Source: Botrimarina mediterranea
GTDB taxonomy: Bacteria > Planctomycetota > Planctomycetia > Pirellulales > Lacipirellulaceae
Reading direction: 5' to 3'
Length of the DNA: 64,000 bases
NCBI RefSeq assembly: GCF_007753265.1
Contig: NZ_CP036349.1
Span: 4,311,363-4,375,362, forward strand
Positions 53,228 through 61,437 of the stretch are shown here, piece by piece. How positions within the stretch are numbered: position 1 is the first letter of the stretch; each line of letters starts with the position of its first letter. Position numbers and translations under genes: made by a program. Under the pieces are notes generated by a model, which made no database searches, was not told the origin of the DNA, and saw nothing but the letters and a program-made list of their open reading frames with translations.

Positions 53228-55660
53228 TCAGCGCCCGCTCACTTCTTTTGCGCGCCGGACGAGGTCGATGAACTCGGCCCGGTACCCCTGCGGGTCGTCG
53301 CCGATCGCGCCGCGGGCCCGTTCGAGAACCGTGTCGAACGATCCGTCGCCGACGTGCCGGGAGTTCCGCAACAACATGCCGAACTCCGCCACCGCCGCGG
53401 CCCAGCGGAAGTCCGCGTCCGCGTCGCTGACGCTCATGTCGTCGCCAGCGTCCTCAAGCGGGAACTCGAGCTTCTTGCTCGCGCCCCCTTCGGGTTGCTT
53501 GTAGCGAATCTTCAGCGTGAGCAACTCGTCAGCAAAGGCGGTCGGCGCCTCGTGAGCCGCGTCGTCCCCGACCGCGACCCCTTGTCGGCTCGCGGTCAGC
53601 TCGACGCGTCTCGCTTCGTCCTCGACCGAGTCGACGACCGATTGGTACTTAAGCCCATCCACCGGCGGCGCCGGTTCTTCCACCCCGACGGGGACCACCT
53701 CGTACAGCGCCGTCACCGTGTGCCCCGCCCCGATGTCGCCGGCGTCCTTCGCGTCGTTGTTGAAATCCTCCGCGGCCATCACGCGGTTCTCGTAGCCGAT
53801 CAGCCGGTACGACGCGACCTTCGCCGGGTTGAACTCGACCTGCAGCTTCACGTCCTTGGCGATCGTCACAAGCGTCTTCGACAGGTCGCTCGAGAGCACG
53901 CGGTGGGCTTCCTTGAAGTCGTCGATGTAGGCGTAGTTGCCGTCGCCGCGGCCGCTGATCTGCTCGAGCATCGCGTCGTTGAGGTTGCCGCGGCCGAAGC
54001 CGAGCACCGTCAGGTAGACGTTCGTTTCCTTGGCCCGGGTCTCGACGCACTTGGCCAGCTCCTCGGTCCCCGTCATGCCAACGTTGAAGTCGCCATCGGT
54101 GCACAGCACGACGCGGTTCACGCCGCCGACAATCTTGTTCCGCTCGGCGATCTCGTAGGCGAGCCGCAGCCCCGCGCCGCCCGCGGTCGAGCCGCCCGCC
54201 GTCATTCGATCGAGGGCCGCCCGGATCGCGTCTTTCTGGTCGCCCCCCGTGCTCGGCAGCACGACCCCCTCGCTGCCGGCGTAGACAACGATCGCCACGC
54301 GGTCGTTCTCGCCGAGCTTGTTCACCAGCGCGTTGAGCCCCGAGATCACCAGCGGCAGCTTGTTCGGCTGGTTCATCGAGCCCGACACGTCGATGAGGAA
54401 CACAAGGTTCGACAGCGGCCGCTTATCGACCGCGACCTCCCGCCCCTTCACGCCGATCCGCACGAGCTTGTGCTCCGGCTTCCAAGGGCAAGCGGAGCAA
54501 CCGAGGTTCGCAGCAAAGGGCGCCTCGCTCTCCGCCTCTTCTTCCGCAGCCTTCGGCGCCTCGTAGCCGTACTCGAAGTAGTTCACGAGTTCCTCAATCC
54601 GCACCGCATTCGCGGGCGGCATCCGCCGCAGGTCGCGCAGGTACTGCCGCACGTTCGCATAACTCGCCGTGTCCACATCGATGCTAAAGGTGCTCAGCGC
54701 GTCCTCGCCGACTGGTTTGACGAAGGCGTTTTCGTGGATGGGCTCGTAGCGGTCGCGGAAAGCCTGATCCACTTCCTTGTACCGACTACGACGACTACTG
54801 CTTAGGTCCCTCCAAGCTTCGGGTTTGGGAAACGCTTCGCCACCACCTGCGAAGCCGTAAGGACCGTTGGACGGCTCTGGCGCGTAGTACTGGAAGTTGT
54901 CCGTTAAGTAATGGGGTGAAGGAGTGCTCTCCGCAGGTTGCATCGCCGGTGTGGCGGGAGCCACCGCCTTCTGATCGATGCTGCTAAAGGATTCCCATCG
55001 CTGCGATTCTCTCGAGGGAGCCTCGGCCTGCTGGCGAGCAAGTTGCTCAAAGAGCTGTTTCTGGGACTGCTCTTGGCTGACGCCAGTGCTCTGAGGTGGC
55101 GCCTCGGCTGACGGAACGGCTTGGATTGGAACCCCAGCAATGGTGTCGCCTGCTTCATTGGGCGCCCTTGTCGGGTACGCCTGCTTTTGTGGAGTGGAGT
55201 TCTCAGGCGCCGTCACATCAACAATGAACTCGCCCTCGGCGGACTCTTTCAACCTGACGGGCGGCGAAGCCTCGTTGGAATCTTTCAGCATCGGCATCGA
55301 CGACTGGTAACGCAGGTCGCTCGAATCCGGCTTGGCGATCGTGACCGTCTCGGGCGCGGATTCTTCTACCGCTCGCGATCTCGTTGCCAGTCGCGCCGTA
55401 TGGACGGTCGGTAGCAGAAGCGTCGCCAGGACGCCCACGACCGACGCGGCGATGGCCAACTCAACAAGGCGGCCCCGGAGACGCCGCGGCTTCTTCGCTG
55501 CGACTTGATCGGCTTGGACGACGGACACTTTCTCCTCCTCCACTTTGTCGAGGATCGCCTGCGACAGATCGGGCGGCCGCTCCTCGCCGAGCGCCTCGGC
55601 GAGCACACGGTCCACCAGCCGGTCGCGGTAGTCGTCGGCGGTTGATTTGGGATCGCTCAT
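53228..55660 (-). CDS. Membrane VWA/DUF3520 protein (YfbK-like) with pilin-like segment
   Basis: An 810-residue protein. Residues 1-60 are cytoplasmic, acidic and helical. Then RLVELAIAASVVGVLATLLL (about 64-83) plus PTVHTARLATRS closely mimic a DUF1559 pilin start. A long Pro/Gln/Ser-rich linker follows. The VWA_N region (SIDVDTASYANVRQYL), VWA domain with MIDAS FLIDVSGSM (about 400-410) and the DUF3520 C-terminus (LKIRYKQPEG; FRWAAAVAEFGMLLR) complete it. The downstream position behind an ECF sigma gene, and a helical N-terminus, suggest an anti-sigma function; this is inference. Confidence 0.86.
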   Translation of the reverse strand: MSDPKSTADDYRDRLVDRVLAEALGEERPPDLSQAILDKVEEEKVSVVQADQVAAKKPRRLRGRLVELAIAASVVGVLATLLLPTVHTARLATRSRAVEESAPETVTIAKPDSSDLRYQSSMPMLKDSNEASPPVRLKESAEGEFIVDVTAPENSTPQKQAYPTRAPNEAGDTIAGVPIQAVPSAEAPPQSTGVSQEQSQKQLFEQLARQQAEAPSRESQRWESFSSIDQKAVAPATPAMQPAESTPSPHYLTDNFQYYAPEPSNGPYGFAGGGEAFPKPEAWRDLSSSRRSRYKEVDQAFRDRYEPIHENAFVKPVGEDALSTFSIDVDTASYANVRQYLRDLRRMPPANAVRIEELVNYFEYGYEAPKAAEEEAESEAPFAANLGCSACPWKPEHKLVRIGVKGREVAVDKRPLSNLVFLIDVSGSMNQPNKLPLVISGLNALVNKLGENDRVAIVVYAGSEGVVLPSTGGDQKDAIRAALDRMTAGGSTAGGAGLRLAYEIAERNKIVGGVNRVVLCTDGDFNVGMTGTEELAKCVETRAKETNVYLTVLGFGRGNLNDAMLEQISGRGDGNYAYIDDFKEAHRVLSSDLSKTLVTIAKDVKLQVEFNPAKVASYRLIGYENRVMAAEDFNNDAKDAGDIGAGHTVTALYEVVPVGVEEPAPPVDGLKYQSVVDSVEDEARRVELTASRQGVAVGDDAAHEAPTAFADELLTLKIRYKQPEGGASKKLEFPLEDAGDDMSVSDADADFRWAAAVAEFGMLLRNSRHVGDGSFDTVLERARGAIGDDPQGYRAEFIDLVRRAKEVSGR

Positions 55661-55665
55661 ATCTC

Positions 55666-55763
55666 GTAGGGTCCGCTGAGCGGACCGTGGTTAACGGTGT
55701 CTGCTTCGAGCGTGTCGCAAGCAGATTCATGCTCTGTCGTGCGGTCCGCACAGCGGACCCTAC
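55666..55763. repeat. Inverted repeat (GTAGGGTCCGCTGAGCGGACCG)
   Basis: Arms 55666-55687 and 55742-55763 match at 21 of 22 positions; each arm is also self-complementary (GGTCCGC/GCGGACC). It starts five bases from the VWA-gene ATG. Confidence 0.9.
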
Positions 55764-55764
55764 C

Positions 55765-55849
55765 GGCGAGCCGGCGACGTTAGTCGTCGGTGGGCGCCAC
55801 GGAAAATCTTCTTGGCTAGTACACCGACGACTAACGTCGCCGGCTCGCC
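55765..55849. repeat. Inverted repeat with 28-bp perfect arms
   Basis: Arms 55765-55792 and 55822-55849 (GGCGAGCCGGCGACGTTAGT... and complement) are perfect over 28 bases. It adjoins the 55666 element and ends two bases before the sigma-factor stop. The two elements together fill the whole gap. Confidence 0.92.
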
Positions 55850-55851
55850 AT

Positions 55852-56463
55852 CTATTCGTTGGGGTCGGCGCTTTGGCGCAGCGCCGCCTCGATACACTCG
55901 CGTAACTTCTCCCGCGTGCGTTTGAGCAGCGTCTTCACGCCGCCGGCGGTCATCTCGAGCTGCGCGGCGATCGCCTCGCGGACCTCGCCCTGCCGGTACG
56001 CTAGGTCGATCGCCTGCCGCACGCGGCCTTCGAGCTTCTCGACACAACCGCGGGCGGCGTCGACGTGGTCTTGCCACTGATCGACGTGCAGGCGGTCCCG
56101 CCACATCGCGTCGGCCCAGACGGTCTCGGCCGTCTCGACGTCCGCCACCTCGCAGCGCCGCGATTGCTTGCGACGCAGCATCAGCAGCTGCCGCCGGGCG
56201 ACCGTCCGCAGGTAGCCCGCCGTCTGCGGCTCGGAAACTTCGACGAAGTCCGAACGCACGACGGCGAGTAACGTCTCCTGCGTGAGGTCGTCCGCTTCGG
56301 CCGGCTTCGCGCCGAGGTACCGCAAGTAGCGCCACACCTCGGCCTGCCGGTCACGCACCAGCCGCGCCCAATCGAGCGTCGACGTTCCCAGCGCAGGCGC
56401 CGCCCTGCCCGGGGGCATGGCGTCGGCGGCGGTGGGCGGGAGGGGCTGGCTCATGACCGTCAT
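55852..56463 (-). CDS. ECF RNA polymerase sigma factor
   Basis: Sigma factor of 203 residues. Region 2 contains VWRYLRYLGAKPAEADDLTQETLLAVVRSDF (cited by its ADDLTQETLLAV core, about residues 56-67) and YLRTVARRQLLMLRRK. Region 4 (about 130-190) has AIDLAYRQGEVREAIAAQLE and GVKTLLKRTREKLRECI. It precedes the VWA/DUF3520 gene on the same strand, an arrangement that suggests sigma/anti-sigma pairing. ATGs at 56463 and 56454 are both possible; GGGGG just upstream slightly favours the first. Confidence 0.86.
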   Translation of the reverse strand: MTVMSQPLPPTAADAMPPGRAAPALGTSTLDWARLVRDRQAEVWRYLRYLGAKPAEADDLTQETLLAVVRSDFVEVSEPQTAGYLRTVARRQLLMLRRKQSRRCEVADVETAETVWADAMWRDRLHVDQWQDHVDAARGCVEKLEGRVRQAIDLAYRQGEVREAIAAQLEMTAGGVKTLLKRTREKLRECIEAALRQSADPNE

Positions 56464-56527
56464 GCCCCCATAGTGCCGCCGGACCCCCAAAGGGGTTCAG
56501 AAATCTCCAAAAGATTTCCAGGAAGGA

Positions 56528-57202
56528 TCAGGCCGCCAGGCGTTCCTGAGTCGTCGGCTCGCTCGTGCTCGCTTCGCTCGGGTCGTATCGCCGTTCCAAT
56601 TCGTTCAGCGACGCCTCAATGCGGCGGCGGAGCGACTCGACCGACTCGCCCGGCTCGGGACGGATCGGCTCGGCGAAGTAGGCGTCGATCCGGCTGAACG
56701 GCAGCGGCGCCTGAAAACGGTCCCATGCCCCGCGGATCACCAGCCGATTGCGGGGCACCGCCAGGACATTGAGCACCGTGGCGCCGGTCCGTTGCGACAA
56801 CGAGGCGATCCCTTTACGGACCTGCCCGCGCGGCCCGCGCGGCCCATCCACCGCAATCAGAGCCGGCCCGGCGCCGCTATCGACGTGCTCGACCATCGCG
56901 TCGAGGGCGTCGGCGCCGCCGCGGCGGTTCGATCCCCGCTTCGGCACGACGCCGAGCACCTGGAAGATCGGCTGCAACAGTTCGCCGTCGGCCGACTGCG
57001 AGACCATCGCCGCCGTCCCGCGTTCAGCGAACGCCGTGATGGCGGTCTGGTGGGCGTGGAGGATCGAGAAGACGTACTTCTCGCCCCGCTCCCGCATCGC
57101 CGGCCGCGGATCGACCCCGTGCAAACGGACCCGGCAGGTCCAACGCAGGACGAGAACGGCGCAGGCGATCGGCCAGCCGATGAGCTTGGGGGGGATCTTC
57201 AT
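56528..57202 (-). CDS. DUF374 lysophospholipid acyltransferase-like protein (copy 1)
   Basis: Membrane-associated acyltransferase-like protein of 224 residues. The hydrophobic start KLIGWPIACAVLVLRWTCRV is followed by FSILHAHQTAITAF, with the H-x-x-x-x motif of the LPLAT superfamily in DUF374 form, then MVSQSADGELL, RGSNRRGGADAL and AVDGPRGPRGQVRKGI. The members of DUF374 are thought to acylate lipid A-type or phospholipid acceptors. It is a tandem paralogue of the next entry; both share FSRIDAYFAEPIRPEP. The ATG at 57202 starts MKIPPKLIGWP. Confidence 0.84.
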   Translation of the reverse strand: MKIPPKLIGWPIACAVLVLRWTCRVRLHGVDPRPAMRERGEKYVFSILHAHQTAITAFAERGTAAMVSQSADGELLQPIFQVLGVVPKRGSNRRGGADALDAMVEHVDSGAGPALIAVDGPRGPRGQVRKGIASLSQRTGATVLNVLAVPRNRLVIRGAWDRFQAPLPFSRIDAYFAEPIRPEPGESVESLRRRIEASLNELERRYDPSEASTSEPTTQERLAA

Positions 57203-57299
57203 AGAAGCTGGTCGAGCGGCGGTGAAACCCTTTGTCGAGAGGTCTGCCGCAGCGTAGCGATTCACCCGTCATCGAGGCTACATCGATCGCTTCGACACG

Positions 57300-58007
57300 C
57301 TAAGCCGCCTTGCCTCGATGGCGTCGGCCGCGCTTGCCGCCACGCGCCTTGCCGGCGGGGGGCAACGCCTCCGACGGGTCGTGTTCAAGCTCCAGAGCGT
57401 TCAGCGCCGTCTCGATCCGGCGGCGGACCGACTCGATCCCCTCGTTCGGCTCTGGTCGGATCGGCTCGGCGAAGTAGGCGTCGATCCGGCTGAACGGCAG
57501 CGGCACTTGGAAACGGTCCCACGACAACGTGATCCGCAGGCGCCAGCGCGGCACCAGGATGACGTTGACGACCGTGGCGTCGGCGCGGAGGGCCAACGCC
57601 GCGATCCCCTTACGGACACGCCCGCGCGGGCCGCGGGGACCATCGACAGCAATGATAGCGGGCGACCCGGCCGAGACGTGGTCCACCAGCGCGTCGAGCG
57701 CCGCCACGCCGCCGCGGTCGCGGCCGCCCTTCTGGCTCGACCCCCGAACCGGAGTCACGCCCAGCGCGCGGAACGCCCTGACCACGAGATCGCCGTCGCC
57801 AGATTGCGACACCATGGCCGCCGTGTCCGGATCGGTGTTGATCGCCGCGGCGAGCTGATGGGCGTGGAGGATCGAGTACGCGAGCCGCTCGCCGCGGCGG
57901 TGCAGCTCGGGCCGTGGGTCGCCGTGGACCCGCAGCCGACAGGTGCGACGGAGCAGCAGCACATAGGCCGCGATTGGCCAAGCAATCAGCCGGGGAGATA
58001 TCTTCAC
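57300..58007 (-). CDS. DUF374 lysophospholipid acyltransferase-like protein (copy 2)
   Basis: Paralogue of the preceding gene, about 235 residues. The motifs are YSILHAHQLAAAI, MVSQSGDGDLV, RGSSQKGGRDRGG, AVDGPRGPRGRVRKGI and RFQVPLPFSRIDAYFAEP. The C-terminus is a basic tail (KARGGKRGRRHRGKAA) not present in copy 1. The GTG at 58007 (V-K-I-S-P-R-L-I-A-W-P) aligns with the ATG of copy 1 and was chosen for that reason; ATGs at 58061 and 58067 would add about 20 residues. The upstream position suggests one transcript for both copies. Confidence 0.8.
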   Translation of the reverse strand: MKISPRLIAWPIAAYVLLLRRTCRLRVHGDPRPELHRRGERLAYSILHAHQLAAAINTDPDTAAMVSQSGDGDLVVRAFRALGVTPVRGSSQKGGRDRGGVAALDALVDHVSAGSPAIIAVDGPRGPRGRVRKGIAALALRADATVVNVILVPRWRLRITLSWDRFQVPLPFSRIDAYFAEPIRPEPNEGIESVRRRIETALNALELEHDPSEALPPAGKARGGKRGRRHRGKAA

Positions 58008-58122
58008 GGGCCGTAGAGACCGAGCGACGTACAAAACGCTCGGACTGTCCGCGCGAGACATAGGCATCTTATCCGAGTTGCGCCCCGGCCGATACGGAGC
58101 AATCGCCTGCCCTACCACGACG

Positions 58123-58158
58123 AAAAAACGAAGCCGCCGGCTTCCGCCGGCGGCTTCG
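58123..58158 (-). terminator. Intrinsic terminator of fliA
   Basis: CGAAGCCGCCGG (58129-58140) and its exact complement (58147-58158) form a 12-bp stem. Read on the minus strand it is followed by six T residues. It lies about 45 bases after the fliA stop. Confidence 0.88.
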
Positions 58159-58204
58159 CTATGGCTGACCGCTGAAAGCTGATGGCGAAGCCGCTAGCGG
58201 CTTC
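58152..58204. repeat. Short palindromic repeat cluster after fliA
   Basis: GAAGCCGCTAGCGGCTTC (58187-58204) is a perfect 18-base palindrome that includes two bases of the fliA stop codon. GGCTTCGC (58152-58159) pairs with GCGAAGCC (58185-58192) around the word GCTGACCGCTGAAAGCTGA. Confidence 0.75.
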
Positions 58205-59063
58205 ACGCCACGCCGAACTCCGGCCGGCGGCGGCCCAGCTGGCCTTGCAGACGCTGGACGATCGCCGAGTGCATCTGGCTGACGCGGCTCTCGGAGAGAT
58301 CAAGAGTCGCGCCGATCTCCTTCATCGTCAGTTCCTCGTAGTAGTAGAGGATGATGATGAGGCGTTCATTGCGATTAAGGCCCTTGGTCACCAGACGCAT
58401 CAGGTCCGACTTCTGGACGCGGCGCGTCGGGTCGTCCGACTTCTTGTCTTCGAGGATGTCGATCTCACGGACATCCTTGTAGCTGTCGGTCTCGTACCAC
58501 TTCTTGTTGAGGCTGATCAGGCCGACGGCGTTCGCCTCTTGGATCATCTTCTCGAGCTCGCCGACGCTCAGCTCCATGTGCTCGGCCAGTTCGATCTCCG
58601 TCGGCGTGCGGCCGTGCCTGGCTTCGAGCGTCTTGACAGCCTCATTCAGTTTCGAGGCCTTCGACCGCACCAAGCGCGGCACCCAGTCCATCGAACGCAA
58701 CTCGTCGAGCATCGCGCCGCGGATACGCGGGACGCAGTAGGTCTCGAACTTCACGCCACGGTCCATGTCGAACGCGTTGATCGCGTCCATCAGGCCGAAG
58801 ACGCCGGCCGAGATCAGGTCGTCGAGTTCAACGCCATCCGGCAGGCGGCTCCAGATCCGCTCGCCGTTGTACTTGACCAGGGGCAAGTACTCTTCAACCA
58901 ATTGGTTGCGGAGCGCCTTACTGTCGGGGTCGGCTTTGTAGGCGCGCCACACGATCGCCATCTCGGCGGCGCGGGCTTCTTTGGCGGCTTCTTTCTTTGG
59001 GTCTTTCGCCGCAGCGTTGGGCTGCGGACGTAGAACCCTCGAGGCGAGCGTCGTCGCTGACAT
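58203..59063 (-). CDS. fliA: Flagellar sigma factor FliA (sigma-28)
   Basis: Alternative sigma factor of 286 residues for late flagellar genes. Region 2 is LVEEYLPLVKYNGERIWSRL and LDDLISAGVFGLMDAINAFD, with region 2.4 VKFETYCVPRIRGAMLDELR typical of FliA/WhiG. Region 3 (RTPTEIELAEHMELSVGEL) and region 4 (MKEIGATLDLSESRVSQMHS) are complete. About 45 charged residues extend the N-terminus beyond the usual family start. GGAGG seven bases before the ATG supports it. It belongs with flhG-like, flhF and flhA upstream on the same strand. Confidence 0.93.
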   Translation of the reverse strand: MSATTLASRVLRPQPNAAAKDPKKEAAKEARAAEMAIVWRAYKADPDSKALRNQLVEEYLPLVKYNGERIWSRLPDGVELDDLISAGVFGLMDAINAFDMDRGVKFETYCVPRIRGAMLDELRSMDWVPRLVRSKASKLNEAVKTLEARHGRTPTEIELAEHMELSVGELEKMIQEANAVGLISLNKKWYETDSYKDVREIDILEDKKSDDPTRRVQKSDLMRLVTKGLNRNERLIIILYYYEELTMKEIGATLDLSESRVSQMHSAIVQRLQGQLGRRRPEFGVA

Positions 59064-59220
59064 GCAAATCCTCCGTGAGTCGCTCTCGCGACGCCTACCG
59101 TGGCGCCGCGGCGTGCGGAATCCTTCCGCTATGTTGTCGCTTTGAGGCTTGAGCCCTAGGGCTTGAGGGTTACCAGGGCGAACCGCCTCGGTGATCCCTC
59201 TAGCCTATTGGCCTCAAATC

Positions 59221-59454
59221 TCAGGTCTGATTAGCTTCTAACTCGTCGAGTTGTCTCTGTAGCCGCTGCCGGGTCGCTTCATCGACGGTCACCTCGGCGA
59301 TCCGTCCCACGATGTACCCGACTCCCGCCAGCGCCGCCATCGCGATGAAGGCCGATTTGGCCGTCCCTTCGATGCCACCGCCCACTAGGGCGCCCCGCGC
59401 GAACGTGACCGCCCAGGCGAGCGAGCCGAGCACCCCGGCGTACGCCCTTCCCAT
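59221..59454 (-). CDS. Small membrane protein in the flagellar cluster
   Basis: A 77-residue protein with two predicted hydrophobic helices (about residues 4-24, with VLGSLAWAVTFARGALVGGG, and 31-50, AFIAMAALAGVGYIVGRIA). A short amphipathic tail follows (VDEATRQRLQRQLDELEANQ). I do not recognise it. Its location between fliA and the flhG-like gene suggests membership in the flagellar operon. The start at 59454 is inferred from the first helix; a longer frame reaches 59508. Confidence 0.55.
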   Translation of the reverse strand: MGRAYAGVLGSLAWAVTFARGALVGGGIEGTAKSAFIAMAALAGVGYIVGRIAEVTVDEATRQRLQRQLDELEANQT

Positions 59455-59604
59455 GACTGACCCATCCCCGAGGCCGCAAACTTTCGACAACCTCCCCATT
59501 TTGCCCAATGCGGGCGCAACGGTTTAGACTCAACAATCATCGGCTGCGTTGTCACGGTGGGTTGAGACGAATTGGTCATTCTTTCCGGCTTGCGAGGCGA
59601 TCGC

Positions 59605-60348
59605 TCAAGCCGCGAAGGCTGCGGTGACGGGGGCATTGGCGGGGTCCTCGATCGTCGTCGGCAACCAGCCCGCTAGCATCGGCGCCGCTGCCAAGAACTT
59701 CTGGCAAGACTCGCTGAGCGAAAGGTGTACGCCGCGGGCCGCGTCTTCGTTCGGGCAGTGATTCACGATCACGCCGACACGGGCCGCGACGGCCCCGAGA
59801 CGTTTGAGGGTCAAGTAGCCATTGACGGTCGAGAGCCGATCACCACCAACGATCAACAGCGGCCTCGCGGCGCGGCTGGCGAGTTCCCTGGCCCAGAGCG
59901 TGTCGCCGACGCCCGCGTCGATGACGATCCAGCCGCCCGCGTCCTCGGTCCACTGACGCGCCGCCCGCAGCAGCCGTTTGGCGGCTTCACCGACGTACGC
60001 GCCCTCTCCCGGAGCCGGCGCCACACCGAGCTTCGCCGCCGTTGTGATCACCAGGCCTGCCGTTGGCGTTTCGTCGGCCGCCGCCATCACCGCCAAGTCA
60101 TTGCGCCCCGCGTGCGCGTCGATCGCCAGGACCGCCACGCCCTCGGGCTGGCTCGTCGAACGCGCGAGGTCCCGGGCCGTGGTTAAGGCGACAGCCGAGA
60201 CGCCGACGCCGCCCTTGGCGCCAAGCACGACAACGACGCGCTCGGCCGTCGGCGGCATGCCGGGCGCCATGCCTTCGGCGACGCGGCGCAGGTGGTTCGC
60301 CTGCTGGCCGTCACCAGAGTGATCTGTCGTTCGTCGAGGATGGCTCAC
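59605..60348 (-). CDS. FlhG/MinD-like ParA-family protein with altered Walker A
   Basis: SIMIBI-class NTPase-like protein of 247 residues, expected to partner FlhF in setting flagellar number or position. The deviant Walker A reads GAKGGVGVSAVA (about residues 43-54), in which the usual Lys after the second Gly pair (G-x-G-K-T/S) is Val. The switch region has AIDAHAGRNDLAVM, and IVIDAGVGDTLWAREL matches the Walker B position. The C-terminal 20 residues are Ala/Pro-rich. Start GTG at 60348 overlaps the flhF stop (GTGA). ATP hydrolysis may be lost. Confidence 0.78.
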   Translation of the reverse strand: MSHPRRTTDHSGDGQQANHLRRVAEGMAPGMPPTAERVVVVLGAKGGVGVSAVALTTARDLARSTSQPEGVAVLAIDAHAGRNDLAVMAAADETPTAGLVITTAAKLGVAPAPGEGAYVGEAAKRLLRAARQWTEDAGGWIVIDAGVGDTLWARELASRAARPLLIVGGDRLSTVNGYLTLKRLGAVAARVGVIVNHCPNEDAARGVHLSLSESCQKFLAAAPMLAGWLPTTIEDPANAPVTAAFAA

Positions 60349-61436
60349 GCAACCTCCTCGCCGAGCAGCCGCGCCGCCAGCGACTTCGCGTCGGCAAGGC
60401 GAATGTCTTCGGGGACGCTCTGGCCGTCGGTCAGGTAACTGACGGGGAGACCCGAATCCAATACCGGCGCCGCGGCGTGACCGAGCGATGGGGCCTCGTC
60501 GAGCTTCGTAAGCAGCAGCGACGTGGGCCGGACCGGGGCGAAGCGCTCCAGGGCGTCTCGCATACCACGCGCCGTGCCGGTGACGGTCGTTACGAGGTGC
60601 GTCTCGTCGGGCGACGCCGCGTCGAGCAGCGTGCGTAGCTCCTCAATGCGGTCGCCGTCGCGCGGGCTGCGTCCGGCCGTGTCGATCAACACCAAGTCGA
60701 GCGCCGCAAGTTTTGTGACCGCTCGCCGCATCTCTTCAGGCGTCGAGACCACTTCCATCGGCAGGTCGATGATCTCGGCATAGGTGCGGAGTTGTTCCAC
60801 CGCTGCGGTGCGGTAGGTGTCCACCGTCACGAGCCCGACGCGAGCGCCGTCGCGGAGCCGGTAATTGGCGGCGAGCTTGGCGAGCGTCGTCGTCTTGCCA
60901 ACGCCTGTCGCACCCACCAGTGCAACGACACGGCGGCCACCCCCCAGACGGATCGGCCCCGTAACAGCGAGCGACTCTCTCACAACGCCCTGCACAACGC
61001 TGCGGAAGTGCTCAACGCCATTGGCGCCCCCCGACAGCCGCGACGCCGCCTCACGCACGAGCGACCGCGCGAGTTCCGGCTGCACGTCCGCGGCGAGCAG
61101 GTCGCTACAAACTTGGAGCTGAGGGTCGTGGGTGATTGCGGATTGTGGATTGCGGATTGTGGATTGCTGCGGTGGCAAGGCTTCTTTCGCTTTCAATCCG
61201 CGATCCGCCATTCGCAATCCGAAATTAGGCGCCAGCCCGCTCCGCGCCGCTTGCTCCGCCAACGGCGACCGGTCCGGCGTCGCCGCGACCTCAACCGCTC
61301 GCCCCCGCAAGAACCGTGCGATCGGCCCCGCATTCACCTCGCGCGAGTGCAGTACGGCCGCCTGCGGACCAAACTCCGCACGCACCATCGCCAGGGCGTC
61401 GCGAAGCGTTCGGGCTCGGAAGGTCTTGATGTTCAT
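60345..61436 (-). CDS. flhF: Flagellar GTPase FlhF
   Basis: SRP-type GTPase of 363 residues that places the flagellum or its export gate. The N-terminal B domain opens MNIKTFRARTLRDALAMVRA. A variable linker (about residues 65-105) is followed by the NG domain with ALVGATGVGKTTTLAKLAA (P-loop near 170), VTVDTYRTAAVEQLRTYAEI, DLVLIDTAGRSPRD and LLLTKLDEAPSLG. The linker includes FGLRMADRGLKAKEA and STIRNPQSAIT, which are the translation of an inverted repeat rather than conserved FlhF sequence. Adjacent flhA and the flhG-like gene support the assignment. Confidence 0.93.
   Translation of the reverse strand: MNIKTFRARTLRDALAMVRAEFGPQAAVLHSREVNAGPIARFLRGRAVEVAATPDRSPLAEQAARSGLAPNFGLRMADRGLKAKEALPPQQSTIRNPQSAITHDPQLQVCSDLLAADVQPELARSLVREAASRLSGGANGVEHFRSVVQGVVRESLAVTGPIRLGGGRRVVALVGATGVGKTTTLAKLAANYRLRDGARVGLVTVDTYRTAAVEQLRTYAEIIDLPMEVVSTPEEMRRAVTKLAALDLVLIDTAGRSPRDGDRIEELRTLLDAASPDETHLVTTVTGTARGMRDALERFAPVRPTSLLLTKLDEAPSLGHAAAPVLDSGLPVSYLTDGQSVPEDIRLADAKSLAARLLGEEVA
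61135..61226. repeat. Word-type inverted repeat within flhF coding sequence (GGATTGC words)
   Basis: The left arm 61135-61166 is near-tandem GGATTGTGGATTGC. The right arm 61194-61226 is its imperfect complement. It lies entirely inside flhF without breaking the frame and encodes the variable linker. Confidence 0.85.
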
Positions 61437-61437
61437 T

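Noticed and set aside
53354-54805. A 483-codon open frame on the plus strand
   Set aside because: It lies opposite the VWA/DUF3520 gene, is full of Arg/His/Val typical of antisense frames in GC-rich DNA, and has no recognisable motif.
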